Assembly: GCF_000755245.1 (NCBI RefSeq)
Contig: NZ_BBMP01000011.1
Span: forward strand, 1 to 64,000
Reading direction: 5' to 3'
DNA: 64,000 bases
From: Halococcus sediminicola
Lineage (GTDB): Archaea > Halobacteriota > Halobacteria > Halobacteriales > Halococcaceae
Below the pieces are notes generated by a model, which had not been told where the DNA came from, ran no database searches, and was given only the letters and a program-made list of their open reading frames with translations. Position 1 is the first letter of the stretch; every line of letters starts with the position of its first letter. Made by a program: the position numbers and the translations under genes. Below, piece by piece: positions 26,697 through 36,222 of this stretch.

Positions 26697-27341
26697 TCAC
26701 TCCGATGGTGAATCGGGGTGTGCTTCGACGAACCGTTTGATGACTGCCCCCTCGGCACGGTGGAGCGTTTCGCTGCACGTCGATTTCGCGATCCCCGCAT
26801 CCGCCGCGAGTTCGGTCAGCGAACACCGCCGCGGCGTGTCGTAGTAGCCCGCTTCGATAGCCAGTTCGAGCAGTTCGAGTTGACCATCGGTCAGCAGTTG
26901 CGTCGGTTCGAGCCGCTGGTGGACCTCGTTGACCGTGTACGGGATGCCGAACTGCTCGAATCGCTCGCCGAGTTCGGAGAGTCGCGGCTGGGAGGCAGTG
27001 ACCTCCCAGTTGGCCTCGCCCGCCGCGATGGTGAACGGCAGTTCGAGCGGCACGCCCGAGTCCTGTACCGGGAGCAAGAGCAGGGGCGTCGTGGTCTCGA
27101 ACTGGATCAGCGCCTCGTCGTCCTGCCGACGGAGGACGTCGAGTTCGGACACCGCATCGCTCGTCTCGATGGTCGGGAGTATCGCATCGAGGTCTCGACT
27201 CGTGATTTCAGCGAGACCGACGCCGGCGGATTCGCCGGCCAGCGCTGCGAGGATCCGGAACGTCGCCGTCGGGTGTGCGCGTGAGACGTCGCCGATCCAG
27301 ACGCCCTCCGGAATCGTGAGCGTGAGGTTTGCTCGTGGCAT
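26697..27341 (-). CDS. Bacterio-opsin-activator type (HTH_10) transcriptional regulator
   Basis: 214-residue regulator with an N-terminal beta-rich sensor-like domain (PRANLTLTIPEGVWIGDVSR) and a C-terminal HTH_10/Bat DNA-binding domain: LTDGQLELLELAIEAGYYDT, then LTELAADAGIAKSTCSETLH. DmsR and NarO, regulators of anaerobic respiration in haloarchaea, belong to this broad group. This protein lacks the cysteine-rich N-terminal domain I associate with NarO. It is transcribed divergently from the CGCGG gene across 94 bases containing one perfect and one near-perfect copy of the CGAAC-N2-GTTCG element, so it is a plausible regulator of that gene and of itself. ATG at 27341 is chosen since upstream residues are promoter. 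Confidence 0.82.
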   Translation of the reverse strand: MPRANLTLTIPEGVWIGDVSRAHPTATFRILAALAGESAGVGLAEITSRDLDAILPTIETSDAVSELDVLRRQDDEALIQFETTTPLLLLPVQDSGVPLELPFTIAAGEANWEVTASQPRLSELGERFEQFGIPYTVNEVHQRLEPTQLLTDGQLELLELAIEAGYYDTPRRCSLTELAADAGIAKSTCSETLHRAEGAVIKRFVEAHPDSPSE

Positions 27342-27351
27342 CGGGGTCGTC

Positions 27352-27363
27352 CGAACGTATTCG
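27352..27363. promoter_or_regulatory. Near-match palindrome next to the HTH gene start
   Basis: CGAAC-GT-ATTCG differs from the consensus arms by one base. It lies 11 bases upstream of the HTH regulator's ATG (minus strand), where binding would block transcription, consistent with autorepression. Confidence 0.4.
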
Positions 27364-27386
27364 CCCCACCACTCAATCAATGTTCC

Positions 27387-27398
27387 CGAACACGTTCG
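27387..27398 (+). promoter_or_regulatory. Palindrome CGAAC-AC-GTTCG upstream of the CGCGG gene
   Basis: Perfect five-base arms, 38-49 bases before the ATG at 27436 and identical over all 12 bases to the element before the cupin gene. A weak TATA-like GCTTTTCGG lies between it and the start codon at about 27406-27414. Confidence 0.65.
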
Positions 27399-27435
27399 CA
27401 TGATCGCTTTTCGGCGTACGATTCCAACGGAGAAC

Positions 27436-27732
27436 ATGGCACACGCCACCGACGCCGAGGCGGTCACCGACCGGATGCACGACAACTCGTGGTCGGCGAA
27501 CCTCGAAAAGCCCGTCCACGCCGACGACGAGCGCCTCGTCGTCGAGCAGGCCATCGACGCGATCGACCACACGGTTGCGGGCAATCACGTGAACGTCGTC
27601 ACGCACGCAAACCACGGCCATCCGAGCGGCTACCTCTTCGGCGCACTCGACGCCGCGTTCGACGACGACATCGAGTACGAGTACGTCGAGCAGTGTGGCT
27701 GTGGCGGTCACGTCACCCGTGTCCACGTCTGA
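27436..27732 (+). CDS. CGCGG-motif small protein, putative radical-SAM-modified RiPP precursor
   Basis: 98-residue acidic protein whose C-terminus reads YEYVEQCGCGGHVTRVHV. I recall an NCBI-defined haloarchaeal family named for the CGCGG motif and proposed to be modified by a partner radical SAM/SPASM enzyme; no such enzyme lies in this window, so the partner must be elsewhere or the modification is absent. The centre is His- and Asn-rich (VVTHANHGHPSGYLFGAL), suggesting metal or heme proximity. No signal peptide is present. It has its own promoter with the CGAAC-N2-GTTCG element shared with qNOR, which ties it to anaerobic or nitrosative conditions. It converges with an ABC-2 permease gene 57 bases away. 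Function unproven. Confidence 0.72.
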   Translation: MAHATDAEAVTDRMHDNSWSANLEKPVHADDERLVVEQAIDAIDHTVAGNHVNVVTHANHGHPSGYLFGALDAAFDDDIEYEYVEQCGCGGHVTRVHV

Positions 27733-27789
27733 GAGAGTTTCCGACCGCGACCGGGTTCTCGAAACCGGCTCTTCTTCCGTTCAACGGGG

Positions 27790-28560
27790 TCAGACGGCCT
27801 CGACGCGCTCGAAGAGGTACGCACCGAGCGAGACCATCACGACCGACGAGAGCACGAGCGCGCCGAGATCCACGACGAGCGGGTAGGTGGATGCGCCGAC
27901 CAGTGCGGCACGCAACCCGTCAACGCCGTAGGTGAGCGGGTTGACGAAGGCGAGATACTCCACCGGACCAGGAAGCCCCTCGATGGGGTAGATCGCGCCC
28001 GAGAGGAAGAAGAGCGGGAAGACGATGAACTGGACGATGAGGCTGAACCCCTCACTGTCGGAGAACTGTGAGGCCAGCACGATGCCGAAGCCCACGAAGG
28101 TGACGGCGATGAGCGCGAGGAAGACCGCCGCCAGCGGTATCGACAGCCAGCCAGCGAGTTCGAAGCCGAGCGGAATCGAGAGGGCGAGAACCAGCACGGC
28201 CTGTACGATGGCCGTCGTCGAACCGCCAGCGATGCGGCCCAGTACGATCGAGGTGCGACTGACCGGTGCGACGAGGATCTCCTTCAGAAAGCCCACATCC
28301 TGGTCGGAGAGGATTGCCAAGCCCGCGAACGAGGCCCCGAGAAGCATTGTAAAGCCCATGATGCCGGGCACGAGATACTGGAGGTAATCGACGCCTTCCG
28401 GGAGGCCGGGGATGGCCGCGCCGCTGAAGCCGAAGCCCAGAAAGATCAGGAACATCAGCGGGAAGGTCAGCGAACCGATGATCCGGGAGGGGGTCCGCAG
28501 GAACCGTTTGACATCGCGGAGCCAGAGCCCGTAGACCCCGAGCGGATCGACGAGCCTCAT
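27790..28560 (-). CDS. ABC-2 type exporter permease (DrrB-like)
   Basis: 256-residue membrane protein with six helices between residues 20 and 250. SRIIGSLTFPLMFLIFLGFG and the late SGAIYPIEGLPGPVEYLAFV with NPLTYGVDGLR are signatures of the daunorubicin/ABC-2 permease family, which exports hydrophobic drugs, lipids or glycans. Its ATG overlaps the stop of the ATPase gene by four bases, so the two form one exporter operon. It converges with the CGCGG gene, but opposite orientation gives no direct evidence that it exports that peptide. Confidence 0.9.
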   Translation of the reverse strand: MRLVDPLGVYGLWLRDVKRFLRTPSRIIGSLTFPLMFLIFLGFGFSGAAIPGLPEGVDYLQYLVPGIMGFTMLLGASFAGLAILSDQDVGFLKEILVAPVSRTSIVLGRIAGGSTTAIVQAVLVLALSIPLGFELAGWLSIPLAAVFLALIAVTFVGFGIVLASQFSDSEGFSLIVQFIVFPLFFLSGAIYPIEGLPGPVEYLAFVNPLTYGVDGLRAALVGASTYPLVVDLGALVLSSVVMVSLGAYLFERVEAV

Positions 28561-29570
28561 TCGACGACCTCCGCGGGTTCGGCCGTCCGGTCGTCGGGAT
28601 CATCGTCCTCGCGTCGGTCGGCGGCGCTCGCCTCGCGCTCGGTGAACGTGCTGCCGGTCAGCGAGAGGAAGACGTTTTCGAGGCTCGGCTTCCGGAGGTC
28701 CACCGAGGCGATGGTCGCGCCCGCCTCGTCGGCGAGGCGAACGAGCTCGGCGACGCGCGTGTCGCCGTGGGCCATCGTGACCGCGACGCCCTCGTCGGTG
28801 GCGGTGTGCTCGCGCACCCACGGCTGCTCGTCGAGACGGGCGAACAGCTCCCGGTTCGCGTTCTCTAACCCGAGCGTGACGACGTCGCCGCCGAGGGAAT
28901 CCTTGAGGTTCTCGGGGGTGTCGACCGCGACGATGTCGCCGTGATCCATGATGGCGACCCGCTCGCAGAGGAAGTCCGCCTCGTCCATGTAGTGGGTCGT
29001 GATGACGATTGTCACGCCCGACCGTTCGTTGAGCCGCTGGATGTATTCCCACGTGTCCCGGCGGGTGCGCGCGTCCAGTCCGGTGGTGGGTTCGTCGAGG
29101 AAGAGCACCGCCGGTTCGTGCATCAGCCCGCGACCGATTTCGAGGCGGCGCTGCATGCCACCCGAATAGCTCTCGACGGGATCGTCGGCTTTCTCGGCGA
29201 GATCGACGAGGTCGAGCACCTCGGGGATACGCTCTTCGCGCTCGGCCTTTCGCTTGCCGTACATCCTGGCGTGAAAGGCCAGGTTTTCGGCACCCGTCAG
29301 TTCCTCGTCGACGGCGGGTTCCTGGAAGACGATGCCCAAGCTGTCGCGCACGTCGCCGGTCTCGGTGTCGATATCGTGGCCGTTGACGCGCGCGGTGCCC
29401 GACGTCGAGTCCAGCAGCGTCACGAGCATGTTGATGAGCGTCGATTTGCCTGCCCCGTTGGGACCGAGCAGACCGAACACCTCGCCACGCTCGACGCCGA
29501 AGGACAGATCGTCGACCGCCGTGACCGATCCGAACTCCTTGGTCAATCCATCGGTGCGTATTGCGTCCAT
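28557..29570 (-). CDS. ABC-2 type exporter ATPase (DrrA-like)
   Basis: 337-residue ATPase pairing with the adjacent permease. Walker A is GLLGPNGAGKST at about residues 33-44, the signature motif YSGGMQRRLEIGRGL at about 136-150, and Walker B AVLFLDEPTTGLD follows. The C-terminal domain after residue 230 (ELVRLADEAGATIASVDLRKPSLENVFLSLTG as separate motifs) is the DUF4162-like extension typical of DrrA exporters. The last 30 residues are a very acidic tail. The TetR-like palindrome at 29582-29595 begins only 12 bases upstream of the ATG, indicating repression of this operon by an unlinked regulator. Confidence 0.92.
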   Translation of the reverse strand: MDAIRTDGLTKEFGSVTAVDDLSFGVERGEVFGLLGPNGAGKSTLINMLVTLLDSTSGTARVNGHDIDTETGDVRDSLGIVFQEPAVDEELTGAENLAFHARMYGKRKAEREERIPEVLDLVDLAEKADDPVESYSGGMQRRLEIGRGLMHEPAVLFLDEPTTGLDARTRRDTWEYIQRLNERSGVTIVITTHYMDEADFLCERVAIMDHGDIVAVDTPENLKDSLGGDVVTLGLENANRELFARLDEQPWVREHTATDEGVAVTMAHGDTRVAELVRLADEAGATIASVDLRKPSLENVFLSLTGSTFTEREASAADRREDDDPDDRTAEPAEVVE

Positions 29571-29581
29571 CGGTTACACTA

Positions 29582-29595
29582 ACTGAACAGTCAGT
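29582..29595 (-). promoter_or_regulatory. Inverted repeat ACTGA-N4-TCAGT, candidate TetR-type operator
   Basis: Perfect five-base arms around a four-base centre, 12-25 bases before the ATPase start codon, where it would overlap a leaderless transcription start. Drug or lipid ABC exporters are often controlled by TetR/AcrR repressors at such sites. No TetR gene is present within the window, so the binder is unlinked. The assignment to TetR is inference. Confidence 0.5.
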
Positions 29596-29723
29596 CACCA
29601 TAAGCCTGTTGTATCGGCCCTCGTTCACACTGGGCACTCCACGAACGGCACCCAGATAGTCCGGCCGTGTTTCCGAGCCAGTTCCGTCCGATAGTATAAC
29701 GTCCATCGGGTAGTCGTCCCCAC

Positions 29724-30677
29724 ATGGTCCGTCTCCTCACCGACGCGGACGTCCGTCGAACGCTCGAACTGGACGCGCTCTTGCCCGTCATCGCCGAAGC
29801 GATCCGCAAGCAGGACCGCGGCGCGGTCGAACGCCCCGACCGACCGCACTTTCCGGTCGGTGCTGGCGACGAACCGGCGTCCGGGACCGCACTGACGATG
29901 CCGGCGTACATCCACGGCGCGGATACCTACGCGACGAAACTCGCCACCGTCGTCCCGGACAACCCCGACCGTGACCTCCCGACGGTCACCGCGCAGGTGA
30001 CGCTCACGGACGCGACGACCGGCCAACCGGTGGCGTACATGGCCGGCAATCACGTCACGAACGCGCGGACGGGCTGCATCGGCGGGCTGTCGGCGCGGGC
30101 GCTCGCCGACCCGCCCGTCACCGTGGGCGTCGTCGGAGCGGGGACGCAGGCGCGCTGGCAGACGCGGGCCATCGCCGCGGCGACGACCGTCGACGACGTC
30201 CGTATCTATTCACCGAGCGGGTCGAAGCACGACTGTGCGATGGACCTGCGCGAAGAAGGGATCGCCGCCACAGCCAGCGAGACCGCAGTCGAAGCGGTTC
30301 GTGACGCCGACGTGGTCGTGACCGCGACGACCGCGACCGAACCGGTGATCCCGACCGACGCGCTCGCGCCGAACGCGACGGTCGTCGCCGTCGGTGCCTA
30401 CACCGCCGAGGGCCAGGAGCTCGAACCCGCGACGCTGACCGGTGCGAGCGACGTATTCGCGGACGTTCCGGCCGAGGCCGCCGCGACGGGCGACGGGCGT
30501 GCGGCCGGGCTGAAGGGTGAGGACATGCGGCCGCTCTCGGCGGCGCTCGACGAACAGCCACGCGACGGCCGGCGGGTCGTCCTCAGCGTCGGCTCGGCCG
30601 TCTTCGACGCCGCCGCGGCCGCTCACGTCCACGACCGGGCCGTGACCGACGGCGTCGGGCGAACGGTCGAGCTGTAA
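29724..30677 (+). CDS. Ornithine cyclodeaminase / alanine dehydrogenase family protein
   Basis: 317-residue NAD(P)-binding protein of the mu-crystallin fold. The N-terminal half has MVRLLTDADVRRTLELDALL and the substrate-side motifs TYATKLATVVPDNP and NHVTNARTGCIGGLSARAL. The Rossmann motif is VTVGVVGAGTQARWQTRAIA. Relatives include archaeal alanine dehydrogenase, ornithine cyclodeaminase and imine reductases, and sequence alone does not separate these here. The first ATG (29724) begins the fold exactly. It stands alone, 153 bases after the divergent exporter operon and 131 before a rightward regulator. Confidence 0.83.
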   Translation: MVRLLTDADVRRTLELDALLPVIAEAIRKQDRGAVERPDRPHFPVGAGDEPASGTALTMPAYIHGADTYATKLATVVPDNPDRDLPTVTAQVTLTDATTGQPVAYMAGNHVTNARTGCIGGLSARALADPPVTVGVVGAGTQARWQTRAIAAATTVDDVRIYSPSGSKHDCAMDLREEGIAATASETAVEAVRDADVVVTATTATEPVIPTDALAPNATVVAVGAYTAEGQELEPATLTGASDVFADVPAEAAATGDGRAAGLKGEDMRPLSAALDEQPRDGRRVVLSVGSAVFDAAAAAHVHDRAVTDGVGRTVEL

Positions 30678-30808
30678 GCGGGCGTGGCGGCTCACGATGT
30701 CCGCGAACCACCCACACGCTTAACTCCGGCGTGGTCGATACTCCCCGCACGAATGATGGGGACGGCTGCTCGTCCGCTCGACTATCGCCGCCGAGACCCG
30801 CACCGCCG

Positions 30809-31453
30809 ATGAGTCTCATCGCCACGGTTCACATCGCCCACGCGGACCTCGCGCTCGCGCCGACCATCCGCGAGTGTCCCGACGTGCGGATCCGCGTCAT
30901 GCCCCAGTCGGCGACCGATCCGGAGACCGGACTGTTCTTCTTCCACGTCGAGAACGGCGGACAGGCGCTCGAAGCGGCCATCGAGCACGATCACACCGTC
31001 GCCGAGTGGACGCGGGTCGCCGAGAGTGATTCGGGGAGCGTCTATCGGCTCGAACACGCACCCGAGACGATACTGCTGTCGCCGAAGACGCTCGAACTCG
31101 GTGGGCTGATGCGCGAGGCGACCAGCGACGGCACCGGCTGGAGCGTTCGCCTCCAGTTCGACGACCGCGAGGCGCTCTCGCGGCTCTGGAAGCACTGCAA
31201 GGACGAGGGCATCGCCTTCGAGCTACAGCGGCTGTTCCGCGATCAGTCGTGGGTCGACGCGGAGATGACGGCGCTGACCGGGCCACAGCTCGACGCGCTG
31301 GTGACGGCCTACGAGGCGGGCTACTTCGAGGAACCGCGCACGAGTTCGCTCGAGGAGCTGGCCGACCGGCTCGACATCTCGCCGACGGCCGTCGGCGGGC
31401 GTATCCGCCGCGGGACGGCCGCGCTCATCGAAACCACGCTCGCCGAGCGGTGA
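30809..31453 (+). CDS. Bacterio-opsin-activator type (HTH_10) regulator
   Basis: 214-residue regulator with the same domain plan as the one at 26.7 kb. An N-terminal beta domain (LIATVHIAHADLALAPTI...) is followed by a C-terminal HTH: LTGPQLDALVTAYEAGYFEE and SSLEELADRLDISPTAVGGR. ATG at 30809 matches the conserved family start; an in-frame upstream ATG adds 26 residues from the promoter region. A hairpin begins directly at its stop codon. It precedes the BCCT/one-carbon island by 290 bases and might regulate it, but there is no direct evidence. Confidence 0.83.
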   Translation: MSLIATVHIAHADLALAPTIRECPDVRIRVMPQSATDPETGLFFFHVENGGQALEAAIEHDHTVAEWTRVAESDSGSVYRLEHAPETILLSPKTLELGGLMREATSDGTGWSVRLQFDDREALSRLWKHCKDEGIAFELQRLFRDQSWVDAEMTALTGPQLDALVTAYEAGYFEEPRTSSLEELADRLDISPTAVGGRIRRGTAALIETTLAER

Positions 31454-31479
31454 GGCGACCGTCCGATCGATCGGTCGCC
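31454..31479 (+). terminator. Hairpin following the HTH regulator
   Basis: GGCGACCG and its exact complement CGGTCGCC enclose a ten-base loop and start immediately after the TGA. It may act as a transcription end or mRNA 3' stabiliser; no T-run follows directly. The remaining interval up to 31746 contains an AT-rich CTTTATCC near 31518 but no gene that I can support. Confidence 0.5.
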
Positions 31480-31746
31480 GAGGTCGAGCGGTATAACGAT
31501 GGCCGGCTATGGGAGGAAAGCTTTATCCGATCGCTTACGAAGGGTTCCAATGCGATAGACTGGCACGGAACGGCCCGCAGTCGCGGTGGCGACGACACAC
31601 GAATATGGACTGCTGGACCGCCAGCAGACCAGCGAACCGAGAAACGACGGGCCGAACACACTCACCGATCAGCGGACCACCCACAATGACAGTATACCGC
31701 CACGAACCGGACCGAACCGAACGCGGACATCGCACGGAGTGCGCCG

Positions 31747-33513
<1,767 letters not shown>

Positions 33514-33571
33514 ACGCTCCGCGATGCCTCCATCGAGAGCGTTTTACCGCGACGACTTCGACCGAGAGCGA

Positions 33572-33721
33572 ATGAACGTCCCTGCGACGCTACTCGCGGT
33601 CGTGGCGGCCGGAGCGATGGCGCTCGCCGTGTTCTTCATGACGGCCGGCGAGTACGGGGTCGCCGGCGGCCTGTTCCTGAGCGCGAGCATCCTCATCTAT
33701 CTCCGGGAGCGGTGGCTGTAA
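33572..33721 (+). CDS. Small two-helix membrane protein
   Basis: 49-residue protein (MNVPATLLAVVAAGAMALAV...) with two predicted membrane helices joined by a short ExG turn, ending LIYLRERWL. ATG at 33572 directly precedes the first helix; a longer ATG at 33524 adds 16 charged residues and overlaps the spacer after the transporter stop. It lies 58 bases after the BCCT transporter on the same strand. No family was recognised; co-transcription with the transporter is possible. Confidence 0.55.
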   Translation: MNVPATLLAVVAAGAMALAVFFMTAGEYGVAGGLFLSASILIYLRERWL

Positions 33722-33787
33722 CCGTCACTCGATCGGGACGAAACGCGACCGCGCCGTTCATACTGCACCTCTCCCAACCGGCGAACG

Positions 33788-34030
33788 ATGGCAGCTACAC
33801 GTCACACACCCGGTCCCGCCGCGGCGGAGGCGTTCACCCTCGGTATGGCGGTCGCAATGACGAGTACGCTCGCCGGAGTCGGATGGTTCCTCTGGGCCGG
33901 CGTACTGACGACGACCGGTGCGCTCGCCGCCATCGCGCTGGGATTGCCGATAGTATTGCTCGTCGTCGCGTGTCTGCTCAGCGTCTGGCTCGGTTACGAC
34001 AAGGACGCCGTCGACGTGGCGCTCTCGTGA
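33788..34030 (+). CDS. Small two-helix membrane protein
   Basis: 80-residue protein. A polar N-terminus of 15 residues is followed by helices at about 18-42 and 47-68, and a short acidic tail (GYDKDAVDVALS). I do not recognise a family. Its stop is 4 bases from the stop of the convergent UspA gene. Codon use and hydrophobic pattern support a real gene. Confidence 0.58.
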   Translation: MAATRHTPGPAAAEAFTLGMAVAMTSTLAGVGWFLWAGVLTTTGALAAIALGLPIVLLVVACLLSVWLGYDKDAVDVALS

Positions 34031-34034
34031 GTTG

Positions 34035-34484
34035 CTACGGTCGCGATTCGCGTTCGCTCATCTTGGTCGAGATCACCGGCACGGTCGCCGTTCGGACGAC
34101 CTTCTCGGCGATGGTGCCGAGCAGCGCGCCGAAGCGGCCCTGATAGCCCGTGCCCATCACGATGACGTCGACCTCCTCGTTGGCGGCGTATTTGACGATC
34201 TCCTCGTGCGGTGTTCCGCTCCGGATGTCGGCGACACACTCGACACCGGCCTCGGTCGCCATGTCGCGGACGTCGCCGGTGACACGCTCGCCGTACTGTT
34301 CGTACTCCTCGCGGACCGCCTCCTCGTCGTCCCTGAGCGAGAGGGCGCGGGGAACACCCGGCAGGTCCATGACGTACAGCGTGTGGACCGTCCCCCCGAG
34401 CGCACCCGCGAGTTCGATACCGTGTTCGGCGGCTTTTCTGGCCTCGTCGCTGCCATCGGTCGGAATGAGAATCCGGTCGTACAT
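34035..34484 (-). CDS. Universal stress protein, UspA family
   Basis: 149-residue single-domain UspA protein, ATP-binding type. It begins MYDRILIPTDGSDEARKAAE and has the nucleotide-loop pattern VMGTGYQGRFGALLGTIAEK followed by VVRTATVPVIS, corresponding to G-2X-G-9X-G-S/T. It probably helps survival in osmotic or energy stress, through an unknown mechanism. The ATG at 34484 starts exactly at the first strand, so an upstream alternative giving 182 residues was not used. The next 223 bases upstream contain no supported gene. Confidence 0.88.
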   Translation of the reverse strand: MYDRILIPTDGSDEARKAAEHGIELAGALGGTVHTLYVMDLPGVPRALSLRDDEEAVREEYEQYGERVTGDVRDMATEAGVECVADIRSGTPHEEIVKYAANEEVDVIVMGTGYQGRFGALLGTIAEKVVRTATVPVISTKMSERESRP

Positions 34485-34707
34485 CTTCGATCCCTCGTTG
34501 TCGACCCTCCAGTACCCGGACACATAGCGTTTTGGATGACTCGACCCCGTACGAGGTGATCCGCGGGTACGTCCGACTCGCAAGGCAGGTCGGATTCGTG
34601 TCGGTGACGAACGCGTTCGAGGTGGAACAGGACGATCCGCCGCTCGTGGACGGTTGGTCGTGGCGGGAGTCGCGGGTCGAAAGAACGGCGACTGCGCCGC
34701 GGTGTGC

Positions 34708-36093
34708 TTACTCGTCGACTCTACTGGCGTTCAGTTTGGCCTGCTCGCGCGCGCTCGGGTTCACTGACTCCTGGAACGGCACCTCGGAGACGGTCGCGTA
34801 GACCGGTTCGCCGGGTTCTTCGGCGTACTCGTCGGGGAGATGCACCGCGAACTCGATGTCGGCGTCGGCGTCGTAGATGCTGTCGTCGAGCGGTGCGTCG
34901 AGGTCGCGCAGTTTTGCCGCCGGGACGTGCGCGAGCGCGATGTTGGTTTCCAGTTCGGGGCTGTACCACGGCGAAGTGACGTAACCACACTCCTCGCCCG
35001 TCTCGGGGTCCGAGACGAGCCAGAAGTCGGGTGCGTAGTCACGGATCGGCTCGCCGGCCATCTTCAATCCGACTAACTTGTGCGTGAACGGGTACTCGCC
35101 GTTCTCGATCTGCTCCTGCTGATGTTCGAGCGCTTCCTTCCCGACGTAGTCGACGTCGGTCTCGTCGGGCACCTGATAGCCGAGGTTGACCTGGAACGGC
35201 GAGGTCTCGTGGTCCATGTCCTGACCCCACGAGAGGATGCCCGCTGCGATCCGCCGGTGGTGACCGGGCGCGATCTGCATCCCGCCGTGGTCCTTGACGC
35301 TTTCGAGCACCGGGTCCCAGACGGCCTCGGCGTTTTCCATTGCATCCTTGACGTAGATCTCGAAGCCCTTCTCGCCCGAAAAGCCCGTCTGGCTCACGAG
35401 CACGTCACAGCCGTCGACTTCGGCCTCCATCAGCCCGTAGTAGGGCACTTCCGAGACCGCCTCGCCGACGACGTCGACCATCACGTCCTCGGAGAGCGGC
35501 CCCTGGATCTGCATCGGCGCGACGTCGATCTCGTCGATTCCCACCTCGAAATTCTCGCCGACGTTCACGCCCTGCAGCCACTGCATGAGGGTGGAATCGG
35601 AGATCGAAAACCAGAATTCGTCCGCGCCGGGCCGCAACAGGACGGGATCGTTCAGGATGCCGCCCTCCTCGTTACAGAGGATGACGTACTTGCCGTGCAT
35701 GACCTCGATGTCGGTCGCGTCGCGGGTGATGACGCGGTTGACGAACGCCTCGGCGTCGGGACCCTGCACGCGGATCTGGCGCTCGACAGCGACGTCCCAC
35801 AGCGTGACGCGCTCGGTCAGCGCCTCGTACTCGGCCATCGCGCCGCCGTCTTCCGGTTCGACAAGTCCTCGGGGATGGTAGAGACGGTTGTAGACCGTCG
35901 CGCGCCACGCACCCTCCTCGTCGAAGGACTTGTGGAAGAAGGGCGACTTGCGGACCCGCGTCGAGACCAGCATCTCGATGCCGGGGTCGCCCGACTGACG
36001 CAGGTTCCGTGGTACCGTTCGATCCGACTGATCGACGTTCGGATGGTTCGGATGCTCCGCTCCGTCCGTTCTCGGTGGCTCGTTCTCGGACAT
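34708..36093 (-). CDS. DmdA/GcvT-like tetrahydrofolate-dependent demethylase
   Basis: 461-residue aminomethyltransferase-fold protein. Similarity is greatest to DMSP demethylase DmdA as I recall it: VTLWDVAVERQIRVQGPDA, EEGGILNDPVLLR, DEFWFSISDSTLMQWLQGV, VAPMQIQGPLSED, SGEKGFEIYV, and LSWGQDMDHETSPFQVNLGY with VGKEALE. DmdA moves a methyl group from dimethylsulfoniopropionate to THF, giving 5-methyl-THF. Here glycine betaine is an equally likely donor, given the BCCT transporter and dimethylglycine dehydrogenase nearby. It is about 90 residues longer than bacterial DmdA, with an N-terminal 40-residue acidic extension and an extended C-terminal domain. It is divergent from folD across 129 bases. 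Family certain; substrate inferred. Confidence 0.82.
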   Translation of the reverse strand: MSENEPPRTDGAEHPNHPNVDQSDRTVPRNLRQSGDPGIEMLVSTRVRKSPFFHKSFDEEGAWRATVYNRLYHPRGLVEPEDGGAMAEYEALTERVTLWDVAVERQIRVQGPDAEAFVNRVITRDATDIEVMHGKYVILCNEEGGILNDPVLLRPGADEFWFSISDSTLMQWLQGVNVGENFEVGIDEIDVAPMQIQGPLSEDVMVDVVGEAVSEVPYYGLMEAEVDGCDVLVSQTGFSGEKGFEIYVKDAMENAEAVWDPVLESVKDHGGMQIAPGHHRRIAAGILSWGQDMDHETSPFQVNLGYQVPDETDVDYVGKEALEHQQEQIENGEYPFTHKLVGLKMAGEPIRDYAPDFWLVSDPETGEECGYVTSPWYSPELETNIALAHVPAAKLRDLDAPLDDSIYDADADIEFAVHLPDEYAEEPGEPVYATVSEVPFQESVNPSAREQAKLNASRVDE

Positions 36094-36222
36094 CCCCTCT
36101 CGCTACATCCCTCGAAGCCCTAAATCGACCAGTTAACAGAGACACCCATTTATGTTCGTGCGGTTCCAACGGCGCGGTCACCGGACGGATGGGTTCAAGC
36201 CCACGCGCGCCGACAGCCCGGT

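Noticed and set aside
27790-29570. ABC-2 exporter as dedicated exporter of the CGCGG peptide
   Set aside because: It is convergent with the CGCGG gene, lacks the shared palindrome and carries its own different operator, so linkage is only physical.
34608-34619. A fourth perfect CGAAC-GC-GTTCG palindrome
   Set aside because: It lies about 130 bases upstream of the UspA start and is not near any predicted TATA element, so it may be chance. It should be included in a genome scan but I do not count it as part of the regulon.
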